Assembly (NCBI RefSeq): GCF_030605225.1 | Contig: NZ_JAUWAV010000030.1 | Coordinates: forward strand, 1 to 53,073 | Length of the DNA stretch: 53,073 bases | Reading direction: 5' to 3' | Source of the DNA: Geoalkalibacter sp. | Lineage (GTDB): Bacteria; Desulfobacterota; Desulfuromonadia; Desulfuromonadales; Geoalkalibacteraceae | Shown: in pieces, positions 1-7,642 of the stretch | How the letters are laid out: every line of letters begins with the position of its first letter | How positions within the stretch are numbered: the stretch's first letter is position 1 | The notes under the pieces: model-generated | Database searches by the model: none | What the model saw: only the letters and a program-made list of their open reading frames with translations | Told to the model about the DNA's origin: nothing | Translations under genes and position numbers: made by a program

Positions 1-260
1 TATCGAGGATATGCGAGCCTACGTTGATCGGCCAGCGGAAAATCTTGATGTCGCCAAAGGGATCGACCGTCGCGATAACTTGCCTGGAGCTTATCCGGAG
101 CACGCGACAGGGGATGTCGGATTGCGAATGAGGTCTGAGGTCGGACCAAGAATAGTCGTCGATCGATCAGAAATTCTCCGCAAAATAAAAGGCTACAGCC
201 TGGCTTGTTGCTCGATTTTTCGGGAAGAAACTGTTCAACCCCGATGGTGTTCACCCTAGC
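1..260. other. Left-edge stretch without a recognisable gene
   Basis: I see no supportable gene here. The short open frames carry no recognisable motif and no convincing ribosome binding site. The 15-base string at 130-144 recurs at 1571-1585 on the other side of the toxin-antitoxin pair and ATPase remnant. The stretch may be a decayed gene end or a promoter-distal spacer. Confidence 0.4.
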
Positions 261-650
261 CTACGGCACGCGGGGGGTCCCGCATTGCGTCGGGTGGCGT
301 GATGTCGCTGATTTCAGCGCCTTGAGTCGCGGTAACAGTTCGGGCACGTCGTCGCGGATAATGCTCAAGAGGATGTCGTCGTCGATGCCGAGATAGCCGT
401 GAATGAGGCGGTTGCGGGTGGCGATGATCATCCGCCAGGGGATTTCTGGGTGAGCTGCCCGAACCTGTTCCGGAATATGGGTGGCGGCTTCGCCGATCAG
501 CTCCAGATTGCGCAGGGTGGCATCATAGGTCAGGTCGTTCGCCACGAAACCGGCTTGATCGAGCCCGTTGGTGTAGACCAGAACCTTCCCGGCAAAGTCG
601 ATCATGTCGTCGAGGTAGAAGGTAGAAGCGCCATTCCCGTTGGCCGGCAT
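261..650 (-). CDS. hepT: HepT-like toxin (DUF86, HEPN-fold ribonuclease)
   Basis: This 129-aa protein is the toxin half of a MntA/HepT (MNT-HEPN) pair. The HEPN signature RNRLIHGY, matching R-x4-H-x-Y, lies near residue 83 and contains the catalytic Arg and His of this RNase family. The preceding LELIGEAATHIPEQVR segment is typical of DUF86 proteins. Its ATG overlaps the stop of the antitoxin gene by one base (TGATG), so translation is probably coupled with antitoxin first. From family knowledge, HepT acts in the cytoplasm as an RNase and is neutralised when MntA modifies the tyrosine of the Rx4HxY motif. The gene appears intact. Confidence 0.9.
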   Translation of the reverse strand: MPANGNGASTFYLDDMIDFAGKVLVYTNGLDQAGFVANDLTYDATLRNLELIGEAATHIPEQVRAAHPEIPWRMIIATRNRLIHGYLGIDDDILLSIIRDDVPELLPRLKALKSATSRHPTQCGTPRVP

Positions 651-940
651 CAGACATTGACCCGCTCCTGTTCGATATAGGGGCGAAGTTCCGGTCGCAG
701 GGCCTTTTCGGTGACCAGATCGACCGGGCAGCCGAGCAGGTCTTCCAGGTAGAACTGCACGCCAAAGTAGCGCTTGGACGTGGCGGGGCCATCGAAGTAG
801 ACCAGGACATCAACGTCGCTGCCGCTGGTGGCCGCATTGCGGGCGGTGGAGCCGAACAAGGCCAGTCGGGTCACGCCGAATCGAGCCTGCAGTTCCGGCT
901 TGCTGTTGCGCAGCAGCTCAAGAGCGCGTTGTCTGTCCAT
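650..940 (-). CDS. mntA: MntA-like minimal nucleotidyltransferase antitoxin
   Basis: This is a minimal nucleotidyltransferase of about 96 aa with the family signature GS-x10-DVD (GST...SDVDVLVYF, around residues 30-50), which holds the two metal-binding aspartates. Partner HepT follows immediately with a one-base stop/start overlap. I place the start at 940 (MDRQRALELL) because AGGGA lies 7 bases upstream. An in-frame ATG at 955 would add five residues but would include that ribosome binding site. Known MntA proteins transfer AMP groups to HepT and so detoxify it. The pair sits in a degraded accessory region, consistent with horizontal acquisition, which is inferred. Confidence 0.88.
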   Translation of the reverse strand: MDRQRALELLRNSKPELQARFGVTRLALFGSTARNAATSGSDVDVLVYFDGPATSKRYFGVQFYLEDLLGCPVDLVTEKALRPELRPYIEQERVNV

Positions 941-1122
941 TGTGTAGTCCCTCATTCGGCCTATTCATCATCTTGGGCCGTCATGCCCGTAAATACCGGA
1001 CGTCCAAAGATTCTAAACCATTCGACAATATGACATCTGCTATGGGGGGTGCAACGCAAAATTAAGAACCGTGTGCGTCGATCAGGGGGGTGACACTCTA
1101 CTTCATCAGTAAGCGTCCGTAA

Positions 1123-1474
1123 GCGTATGGAGGTTGTATTTCCCTCTATTCCATCAACAACCTGACCGGCTATTTGAAATCCTTGGGTGGAAAATCTGGT
1201 GTTCACCGCGCTGCGTCGGGTCACGCCGGACATCTATTACTACAAAACCAAGGCCGGCCGGGAGGTCGATTTCATCGCCGGGCGACCGGGGCCGTCGCGC
1301 ATGCTGATTCAGGTGTGCGAATCGCTGGCCGACCAGCAAACCCGTAAGCGGGAAACCACCGCCCTTGCAGAAGCCATGAGTGAATTGAACCTGTCGCAGG
1401 GGCTCATCGTGACCCGTAACGAGGATGAGCAGATACAGGTTGATTCCGGAATGATCGACGTGATGCCGGCCTGA
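1123..1474 (+). pseudogene. Remnant of a DUF4143/AAA-type ATPase with an internal deletion and frameshift
   Basis: Two pieces of one family can be read in different frames. From 1123 to 1186, frame 1 reads ...LYSINNLTGYLKSLG, which resembles the winged-helix part of DUF4143 ATPases. From 1187, in the next frame, it continues ENLVFTALRR...YYYKTKAGREVDFIAG..., the nuclease-like C-terminal part of the same family, ending at 1474. Intact proteins have tens of residues between these motifs and an N-terminal P-loop domain of about 200 residues; both are missing. A stop at 1120-1122 closes the upstream frame. A 95-aa product from the GTG at 1187 is possible but unlikely to function. Confidence 0.75.
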
Positions 1475-2152
1475 CGATTTTTGCTGAATCTGCCGGAAAG
1501 CGCCTGATCCCTAACCCCGGCTCGTGATCCCTTACGGCTGTTTCAGGGTGCGAAAATCCCGATCGGGCAAGAGGTCTGAGGTCGGCCTGTTCTATATAAA
1601 CGATTTCGCGCCGCATGATTTTTACCTTTTTCGGGAAATTTTATCTTGCTTTATGTCTTGATTGCGCTTATGGTGACGCCTCTTCCGGATTCGCCAGCGA
1701 TCCGCGGAGATCAATAACGGAAAAGGTCAATTTTTGCTCATTCCAGTTCCTGCCTTAAAGTCGCATTCAACTCTTCCCGTTTCAGTGCCGAGACCAGAAC
1801 TCCCAATCCCTGAGGTTTTCCGCTTGTTCGTTCGCGTGCCCCGCATCGACGGATTGTTTCGTTTTTCGCCGCCCTAGTGCTCCGTGCGGCTAGTGCTGTC
1901 TTCTAATTCCGGCTATTTTCGGCGCTGCCCGCGTTGCGCCAACTTGACTTAGCGCACGGCTAGGCCTGCGTTGGCGACGCCTTGGCAGCACCCAAAATAT
2001 CTCAAAATTCTTTGACATGACTAACCACACGGGACTCTAGCCGATCAAAGCCAATTCAATCGCTTCCCGTTGTCTGATTTGAGCGTGAAGCCGTCAATAG
2101 CCCATTGACAGGTCTGACGTTGTCCTGTTTTTTTCTGTAAGGATTAGATCTC
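1475..2152. other. 678-bp gene-free spacer
   Basis: No coding region is supportable between the ATPase remnant and the SulP gene. The stretch is less GC-rich than its surroundings. It contains the foldback element at 1874-2040 and, just before the SulP start, small inverted repeats: GTCAAT/ATTGAC at 2094-2110, and ACAGG/CCTGT with a following T run near 2108-2136. The latter could be a weak terminator or leader structure. TTGACA strings near 2012 and 2104 are possible -35 boxes, but no good -10 partner is visible. Confidence 0.5.
1874..2040. repeat. MITE-like foldback element with long imperfect inverted repeats
   Basis: The 167-bp segment begins with CTAG and ends with CTAG. Reading inward, the reverse complement of the right end aligns with the left end over about 70 bases. 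Matched blocks include CCGTGYGG, YTAGT, TGTC, ATATTTTSGG/CTATTTTCGG, GCTGCC and CGCCAAC. It has no coding capacity. Such arms suggest a non-autonomous mobile element or a large RNA hairpin. No flanking target duplication was identified by eye, and no second copy was seen in the window. Confidence 0.5.
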
Positions 2153-3643
2153 ATGAACACACTGATTCGTTCTTTTCACCAAACCTGGTTCTCCAATGTG
2201 CGCGGCGATGTGCTGGCCGGCATCGTCGTGGCACTGGCCTTGATTCCCGAGGCCATCGCTTTTTCCATCATCGCCGGCGTTGATCCCAAGGTCGGGCTTT
2301 ACGCGGCTTTTTGTATCGCCGTGGTGACTGCTTTTGTCGGTGGCCGTTCGGGCATGATTTCCGGTGCCACGGGCGCCATGGCGCTGCTCATGGTGACCCT
2401 GGTCAAGACTCATGGTCTTGAGTATTTGCTGGCGGCCACGCTGCTCACCGGCGTCTTGCAGATACTGGCCGGAGCTTTGCGGCTGGGCAGCTTGATGCGT
2501 TTTGTGTCGCGTTCGGTGGTGATCGGCTTCGTCAACGCCCTGGCCATTTTGATTTTTCTGGCGCAGATTCCCGAGCTCACCCAGGTGGGCTGGCAGGTTT
2601 ATGCCCTGGTCGGCGCGGGTCTTGGCCTGATTTATCTTTTTCCCTTCGTCACGCGTGCCGTTCCTTCGCCGCTGGTTTGCATCGTGGCGCTGACCGCGGT
2701 GACCCTGCTCTTCGGCATGGATGTGCGCACCGTGGGCGACATGGGCGCGCTGCCCGACAGTCTGCCGATTTTTCTGCTGCCCAATATTCCCCTGACCTGG
2801 ACGACTCTGGCCATCATTTTTCCCTATGCGGTGACCTTGGCGGTGGTGGGTCTGCTGGAATCGCTCATGACGGCCACCATCGTCGATGATCTGACCGATA
2901 CGCCCAGCGACAAGAACCACGAATGCGTCGGCCAGGGTTTGGCCAACGTGGCCACCGGTTTTATGGGCGGCATGGCCGGTTGCGCCATGATCGGCCAGTC
3001 GGTGATCAACATCAAATCGGGCGGGCGCGGCCGGCTTTCGACTCTGGTGGCGGGGGTGTTCCTGCTGGTCATGGTGGTGTTTCTCGGCGGCTGGGTGGCG
3101 CGCATTCCCATGGCGGCGCTGGTGGCGGTGATGATCATGGTATCCATCGGGACCTTCAGCTGGGAGTCGGTGAAAAATCTCAAAAAAAATCCCAAGAGCT
3201 CAAGCATCGTCATGGTGTCCACCGTGGTTGTGGTGGTGGCTACGCATAATCTGGCCCTTGGAGTGATGGTGGGCGTACTGCTCAGCGCTTTGTTTTTTGC
3301 CTTCAAAATCAGTAAAGTTCTCCATATCGGCTCTGAGCTTTCGGACGACGGGCTGACCCGCCGCTATCACGTGGTCGGTCAGGTGTTTTTCGCCTCGGCC
3401 GATCGTTTTATGGATTCTTTTGACCTCAAGGAGGCGGTCGAATATGTGTGCATCGATGTAAGCCGCGCCCATTTCTGGGACATCACGGCGGTCGGTGCCC
3501 TCGACAAGGTCATTCTCAAGTTTCGTCGCGAAGGCACCGAGGTGGAAATCCTCGGTCTCAACAAGGCGAGCGAAACCATGGTTGACCGTTTTGCCGTGCA
3601 TGACAAACCCGAGGCTGTTGAAGCCCTGATGGGCGGACATTAA
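2153..3643 (+). CDS. SulP (SLC26) family anion transporter
   Basis: This 496-aa inner-membrane protein starts with the SulP signature region ([35 protein letters not shown]), followed by many hydrophobic segments to about residue 390. A short C-terminal STAS domain follows at about 400-490 ([21 protein letters not shown]). SulP proteins carry sulfate, bicarbonate or other anions; the substrate cannot be told from sequence here. The conserved STAS serine region reads [10 protein letters not shown] rather than the phosphorylatable DxSG form. AAGGA precedes the ATG. A two-domain universal stress protein gene begins 8 bases after the stop, so the two are probably cotranscribed. Confidence 0.93.
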   Translation: MNTLIRSFHQTWFSNVRGDVLAGIVVALALIPEAIAFSIIAGVDPKVGLYAAFCIAVVTAFVGGRSGMISGATGAMALLMVTLVKTHGLEYLLAATLLTGVLQILAGALRLGSLMRFVSRSVVIGFVNALAILIFLAQIPELTQVGWQVYALVGAGLGLIYLFPFVTRAVPSPLVCIVALTAVTLLFGMDVRTVGDMGALPDSLPIFLLPNIPLTWTTLAIIFPYAVTLAVVGLLESLMTATIVDDLTDTPSDKNHECVGQGLANVATGFMGGMAGCAMIGQSVINIKSGGRGRLSTLVAGVFLLVMVVFLGGWVARIPMAALVAVMIMVSIGTFSWESVKNLKKNPKSSSIVMVSTVVVVVATHNLALGVMVGVLLSALFFAFKISKVLHIGSELSDDGLTRRYHVVGQVFFASADRFMDSFDLKEAVEYVCIDVSRAHFWDITAVGALDKVILKFRREGTEVEILGLNKASETMVDRFAVHDKPEAVEALMGGH

Positions 3644-3651
3644 GAGGAACA

Positions 3652-4509
3652 ATGATGCAAATGCGCGTATTGGCTTGTATTGACGGTTCCGCCTATTCAC
3701 CCGCCGTGTGCGATGCCGCCGCCTGGTCGGCGCAGCGCATGGGGGCCCCCTTGCAGTTTCTTCATGTGCTGCACAAGGAGCAGAAGCCCGCGCCCGTTGA
3801 CATGAGCGGCAGCATTGGTCTAGGCGCCCGCGAGTCGCTGCTTGAGGAACTGGCGGCCCTCGATGAAAAACGCGGCAAGCTGGCCCGCGAGCGAGGTCGC
3901 CAACTGCTTGCCGCCGCCCAATTCCGTGCGCGTACCACCGGGGTTGCCGAATCCGAGACCCTGCAGCGCCACGGCGGGCTGGTGGAGACTTTGCGGGAAT
4001 TTGAGAAGGATATTCGCTTGCTGGTGATGGGTAAGCGCGGCGAGGAAGCGCAGGTGGCAACCGAGCATCTGGGCAGCCACCTGGAGCGGGTCATTCGGAC
4101 TCTGCAGCGCCCCATTCTGGTCACCACGCGCGAATTCAAGCCGCCGCAGAAGGTGATGCTGGCCTTTGACGGCAGCGCCACCGCGACGAAGGCGCTGCGC
4201 ATGGTCGCCGACAGCCCCCTGTTCAAGGGGCTGCCCTGCCATGTGGTGATGGTGGGCCCCGAGACCGCCGAAGCCCGTGCCGATTTGGCGCGCGCCCGAC
4301 AAATCCTGGAAATGGCAGGCTTCGATGCTCCAGCGACTCTGATGGCCGGCGAGGTTGAGAGCGTCCTGAGCCACTACCGGCAGGAACATGCCATCGATTT
4401 AATGATCATGGGCGCCTACGGCCACTCCCGCATCCGCCATCTGCTCATTGGCAGCACCACGACCGCGATGCTGCTCAAGTCGACGATTCCCGTGCTGCTG
4501 TTGCGCTAA
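3652..4509 (+). CDS. Universal stress protein with two tandem Usp domains
   Basis: This 285-aa cytoplasmic protein consists of two UspA folds, at about residues 3-157 and 162-285. The second domain ends in GAYGHSRIRHLLIGSTT, fitting the G-2x-G-9x-G-S/T nucleotide-binding motif of ATP-binding Usp proteins. The first domain has a looser version, GKRGEEAQVATEHLGS, and may not bind ATP. The gene begins 8 bases after the SulP transporter stop, with GAGGAA before the ATG. The pairing suggests a regulatory or stress-response role at the transporter, which is inference. ATG ATG at the start leaves the first residue ambiguous by three bases. Confidence 0.92.
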   Translation: MMQMRVLACIDGSAYSPAVCDAAAWSAQRMGAPLQFLHVLHKEQKPAPVDMSGSIGLGARESLLEELAALDEKRGKLARERGRQLLAAAQFRARTTGVAESETLQRHGGLVETLREFEKDIRLLVMGKRGEEAQVATEHLGSHLERVIRTLQRPILVTTREFKPPQKVMLAFDGSATATKALRMVADSPLFKGLPCHVVMVGPETAEARADLARARQILEMAGFDAPATLMAGEVESVLSHYRQEHAIDLMIMGAYGHSRIRHLLIGSTTTAMLLKSTIPVLLLR

Positions 4510-4635
4510 GAAAGGCGACCAGGACATCGACGCCGCTGCCGCAGCGGGCCGATCCGGGGCGTTTCAGAACCTCATTGCGGGATTCCTTTTGGTTTCACTA
4601 CAATCAGCGAATAAACAATCCGGGGGATTCACCCA

Positions 4636-5688
4636 ATGGTTTCTGCGATTTTCCAAGCAATTCTTGCCATGGCTCTGACCGCCGCTCCATGGCTGCTCAT
4701 CGGCCTGATCGCCGCAGGGCTGATCAAGGCGCTGGCTCCCGAGGCGGTGCTGCGGCGTTGGGTCGGCGATCGGGGATGGTTGGCCGTGGCACGCGCCGCA
4801 GTGATTGGCGCACCTCTGCCTCTGTGCTCCTGCGGCGCCATTCCCACGGCACTCACCTTGTATCGCGGTGGGGTCGGTCGGGGTCCGGCGGTGTCCTTTC
4901 TCATCAGTACGCCTGGGATCGGAGTCGACTCTGTCGCCATTACCTATTCTTTACTCGGTCCCTTCATGGTCGTGGTGCGGGTGTTGGGGGCGGTGTGCAC
5001 CGCCTTCATTACCGGAATGTTGGTGGCGATGACAGGTCAAGCACCGCCCTCGGCGAGTAAGGACGCCCCGAAATGTACTTCCGGGTGCGGCCCCGGAGCC
5101 TGCCAAGGAGATTCTTCTGCAAAGCAGGTCGAATCTCTCTGGTCGCGGCTGGGTAAGGGCATAGGGTACGCCTTTAGTGATCTGCTCGACGATATCAGCC
5201 GCTGGCTTCTGCTCGGCCTGGTGCTTTCCGGCCTGCTGGTGACCCTGGCTCCTCCGCAGGTTGTCGCCGATTACGGCAGCGGCCTAGGCGCCATGCTCTT
5301 GATGGCCGCCGTCGGAATCCCTCTCTACATCTGCGCGGCCGCCGCCGCTCCCGTCGGCGCGGGCATGATCATGGCGGGAGTCTCACCGGGAACTGTTTTG
5401 GTCTTTTTGCTCGCCGGGCCCATCACCAGCACGGCGACCCTTGGCCTGCTGCGGCGCGAAATGGGGAATGCGGCGCTTGCCCTTTATCTCTTGGGTATTC
5501 TGGCGACAACGATTATTTGGGGATTGGTGGTGGATGGGCTGGTCGCACGCGCGGGCATCGACATCATCAGCCAGGCCGGAGCGGCACGGGAGCTCCTTCC
5601 ACCATGGCTGGAATGGACGGCTCTGGTCGTTCTGATTCCCTTGGCCCTCCCCAAGATCCGCCGGACCATCGGACGGATGGTTCGGTGA
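4636..5688 (+). CDS. SO_0444-type Cu/Zn efflux permease
   Basis: This 350-aa polytopic membrane protein belongs to the permease family related to DUF318/ArsP. It has two homologous hydrophobic halves. The CSC motif with flanking PLPLCSCGAIPTAL (residues about 61-75) is the hallmark of this family, and its cysteines likely contact metal. A cytoplasmic loop at about 145-160 carries three more cysteines (C147, C151, C156) that could bind metal. GGGGGA precedes the ATG at 4636. No ArsR or MerR regulator lies beside it. The metal specificity is by family analogy to Shewanella SO_0444. Confidence 0.85.
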   Translation: MVSAIFQAILAMALTAAPWLLIGLIAAGLIKALAPEAVLRRWVGDRGWLAVARAAVIGAPLPLCSCGAIPTALTLYRGGVGRGPAVSFLISTPGIGVDSVAITYSLLGPFMVVVRVLGAVCTAFITGMLVAMTGQAPPSASKDAPKCTSGCGPGACQGDSSAKQVESLWSRLGKGIGYAFSDLLDDISRWLLLGLVLSGLLVTLAPPQVVADYGSGLGAMLLMAAVGIPLYICAAAAAPVGAGMIMAGVSPGTVLVFLLAGPITSTATLGLLRREMGNAALALYLLGILATTIIWGLVVDGLVARAGIDIISQAGAARELLPPWLEWTALVVLIPLALPKIRRTIGRMVR

Positions 5689-5832
5689 TCTGATGCGGGG
5701 ATTGAAGGATCGGCCTGCGCCCAGCGCAACCGCCTGTCGACGCGTTATGATTATGGAGGGAGTATGCGGGGAAGGGGCATTGCTGATCCTTCCTCATTTG
5801 CGATGGGGCGTCTTCGCAGAAAGGCGGCAGCC

Positions 5833-6528
5833 ATGATCACCGCGCGCAAATCTCAGGACCGAGGCCATTTTCAGGCCGATTGGCTCGATAGCTACCACAC
5901 GTTTTCTTTTGACACCTATTATGATCCGCACCATATGGGTTTTCGCACCCTGCGGGTCATCAACGAAGACCGGGTGAAGGCCGGGGCCGGATTTCCGCTG
6001 CATCCCCACCGCGACATGGAGATTCTCTCCTTTGTTCTGGAGGGCGCCCTCAAGCACCAGGACAATCTCGGGCACGAGGAGGTCATCCGTGCCGGAGAGG
6101 TGCAGCGGATCACGGCCGGACGCGGCATCATGCACAGCGAGTTCAATCCTTCAAACGAAGAGACGGTGCATTTTGTCCAGATCTGGATTCTCCCCGAAAG
6201 CAAGGGTCTAACCCCATCCTATGAAACAAAGCGCTTTGCGCCCAAGATACCCAACAGCCTTCAGCTTCTTGCCTCCCGAGACGGCAGGGATGATTCGGCC
6301 GTGCTTTGCCAGGATGTGGCGTTGTATGTGGGCGACCTCGCGGCCGGCGGCAGGGTTGAGTATCCCCTTCCGGCGAGTCGCCATGCCTGGATTCAGGTTC
6401 TTCGTGGAGCCCTTGAGCTGAACGGGACGCCTCTGGAAGCCGGCGATGGCGCGGCCGTGAGCGAAGAGCAGTTGCTCACCCTGACGACCAGGAACCAAGC
6501 CCAATTTCTCCTGTTCGATTTGCATTGA
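5833..6528 (+). CDS. Pirin family protein (YhhW-like, putative quercetin 2,3-dioxygenase)
   Basis: This 231-aa bicupin begins MITARKSQDRGHF, close to E. coli YhhW. With this start the four predicted metal ligands fall at H57, H59, H101 and E103, the same numbering as in YhhW, which is why I prefer 5833. An in-frame ATG at 5764 has a strong GGAGG just upstream and would add 23 residues; it remains possible. Pirins of this type bind a divalent metal, and some show quercetinase activity in vitro; the physiological substrate is unknown. The neighbours (metal efflux, glyoxalase) suggest a general stress cluster rather than a pathway. Confidence 0.9.
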   Translation: MITARKSQDRGHFQADWLDSYHTFSFDTYYDPHHMGFRTLRVINEDRVKAGAGFPLHPHRDMEILSFVLEGALKHQDNLGHEEVIRAGEVQRITAGRGIMHSEFNPSNEETVHFVQIWILPESKGLTPSYETKRFAPKIPNSLQLLASRDGRDDSAVLCQDVALYVGDLAAGGRVEYPLPASRHAWIQVLRGALELNGTPLEAGDGAAVSEEQLLTLTTRNQAQFLLFDLH

Positions 6529-6697
6529 GGCGGGCTTTGCACGAAGGACTTTTGGCCTGATCCGGTCAGCTTTCCCGTACAGGGCGTGGACGGCGCTTTT
6601 GTTTCCCTGCCGACCATCCCCTAAGGTTGACCGTGGGCCGGTTGAACGGTCGATGGTTGGCTGATTCCTTAAACCTATCCTCCCAAGGAGCTTTCCC

Positions 6698-7102
6698 ATG
6701 GCTGACGAGCGAGACTTTCGCGTTCTGCACACCATGATCCGGGTGCTTGACCTGGAGCGCAGCCTCGATTTCTACACCCGGATTCTGGGCATGAAGCTGC
6801 TGCGCCGCAACGATTATCCCGCCGGGGAGTTCACCCTGGCCTTTGTCGGCTACGACGACGAAAAATCCCAGGCGGTGATCGAGCTGACTCATAACTGGGG
6901 GCGCACGGAACCCTATGTGATCGGCGATGGTTTCGGTCATATCGCCATCGGCGCGCGCGACATTTATGCCCTGTGCCAGGAGTTGAAGACGGCCGGCGGC
7001 AAGGTGGTGCGCGAGCCCGGCCCGATGAAGCACGGCACGACGCACATCGCCTTCATCGAAGATCCGGACGGCTACAAGATCGAGTTGATCCAGGTCGATT
7101 GA
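6698..7102 (+). CDS. gloA: Lactoylglutathione lyase (glyoxalase I)
   Basis: This 134-aa protein is a single VOC-fold chain matching bacterial GloA over its full length. The predicted metal ligands are H11 (LHTMIRV), E62 (VIELTHNWG), H81 (FGHIAIGA) and E129 (YKIELIQVD). The short chain without the insertions of the zinc form fits the nickel/cobalt class. It isomerises the hemithioacetal of methylglyoxal and a thiol to the lactoyl thioester in the cytoplasm. AAGGAG lies 9 bases before the ATG. A fragment of another VOC-family gene follows directly. Confidence 0.95.
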   Translation: MADERDFRVLHTMIRVLDLERSLDFYTRILGMKLLRRNDYPAGEFTLAFVGYDDEKSQAVIELTHNWGRTEPYVIGDGFGHIAIGARDIYALCQELKTAGGKVVREPGPMKHGTTHIAFIEDPDGYKIELIQVD

Positions 7103-7103
7103 G

Positions 7104-7361
7104 CGCCTGGGCGAGGGGGCGGCCTTGATCGCAGCGGGAGACTATCATCACCACCTGGGGTTGAACGCCTGGGCGAGCCTGGGCGGCATGCCTCCTCCGA
7201 AACCCTCCACGGGGCTCTACCATGTGGCGCTACGTTACCCGAGCCGAACGACCCTTGCCGATGCGTTGCGGCCCCTGGATGCCGCTTCAATCCCGCTTGA
7301 GGGCGCAAGCCGGCAAGCTCTATTCGGCTCAATTTGGATTTTAGCGAAAGGGTGGTGTTGA
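7104..7361 (+). pseudogene. Fragment of a VOC-family ring-cleavage-type dioxygenase
   Basis: The frame reads GDYHHHLGLNAWAS followed by PPPKPSTGLYHVALRYPSRTTLADALRPL..., which is recognisable as the middle of catechol-2,3-dioxygenase-like VOC proteins. Similarity covers only about 50 residues. The large N-terminal part is absent, and after IPLEGAS the expected metal-ligand segment (DPDGNGIELY) is replaced by unrelated sequence ending at 7361. It starts only two bases after the gloA stop, so a deletion probably fused the downstream part of this gene next to gloA. It is not expected to be functional. Confidence 0.65.
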
Positions 7362-7414
7362 CATGGCGCGCAAAGATGCTGTTTCCACCGCTCGCCCACA
7401 AAAATGGAGGTGAA

Positions 7415-7603
7415 ATGAAATACCTGCTTTTTCTTGCCGCTGTCGTTCTGGCGGTTTTTTTTCTGCGCCATTTTCGGAAAAGAAGAAAAGCTCGGCCTCA
7501 GGGATCCACCCCGGAAATTTACAGCAAGCTGATTTTTCGGGAAGGCGCCGACCCTTTCGATCCCAAGGAGCGGATTGAGTTCTACTATCGCAAAAAGGAT
7601 TGA
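7415..7603 (+). CDS. Small single-pass membrane protein of unknown function
   Basis: The predicted product is 62 aa: MKYLLFLAAVVLAVFFLRHF forms one hydrophobic helix, followed by a basic stop-transfer (RKRRKAR) and a polar tail ending YYRKKD. GGAGG lies 4 bases before the ATG at 7415, a strong start signal. An upstream in-frame start would give an unlikely 27-residue extension across the VOC fragment. I do not recognise a family. It converges with the export locus encoded on the opposite strand. Confidence 0.6.
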   Translation: MKYLLFLAAVVLAVFFLRHFRKRRKARPQGSTPEIYSKLIFREGADPFDPKERIEFYYRKKD

Positions 7604-7642
7604 GGCCTAATCCTGTTCTTGATCACCCGGCCTGCCGGACGA

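Noticed and set aside
130-1585. 15-base direct repeat GAGGTCTGAGGTCGG at 130-144 and 1571-1585 as attachment sites of a small island
   Set aside because: One 15-base match is about what chance allows in a window of this size. No integrase, tRNA or clean boundary supports an island.
1404-1616. Minus-strand open frame of 70 codons in the left spacer
   Set aside because: It overlaps the ATPase remnant in antisense and has no ribosome site or family motif.
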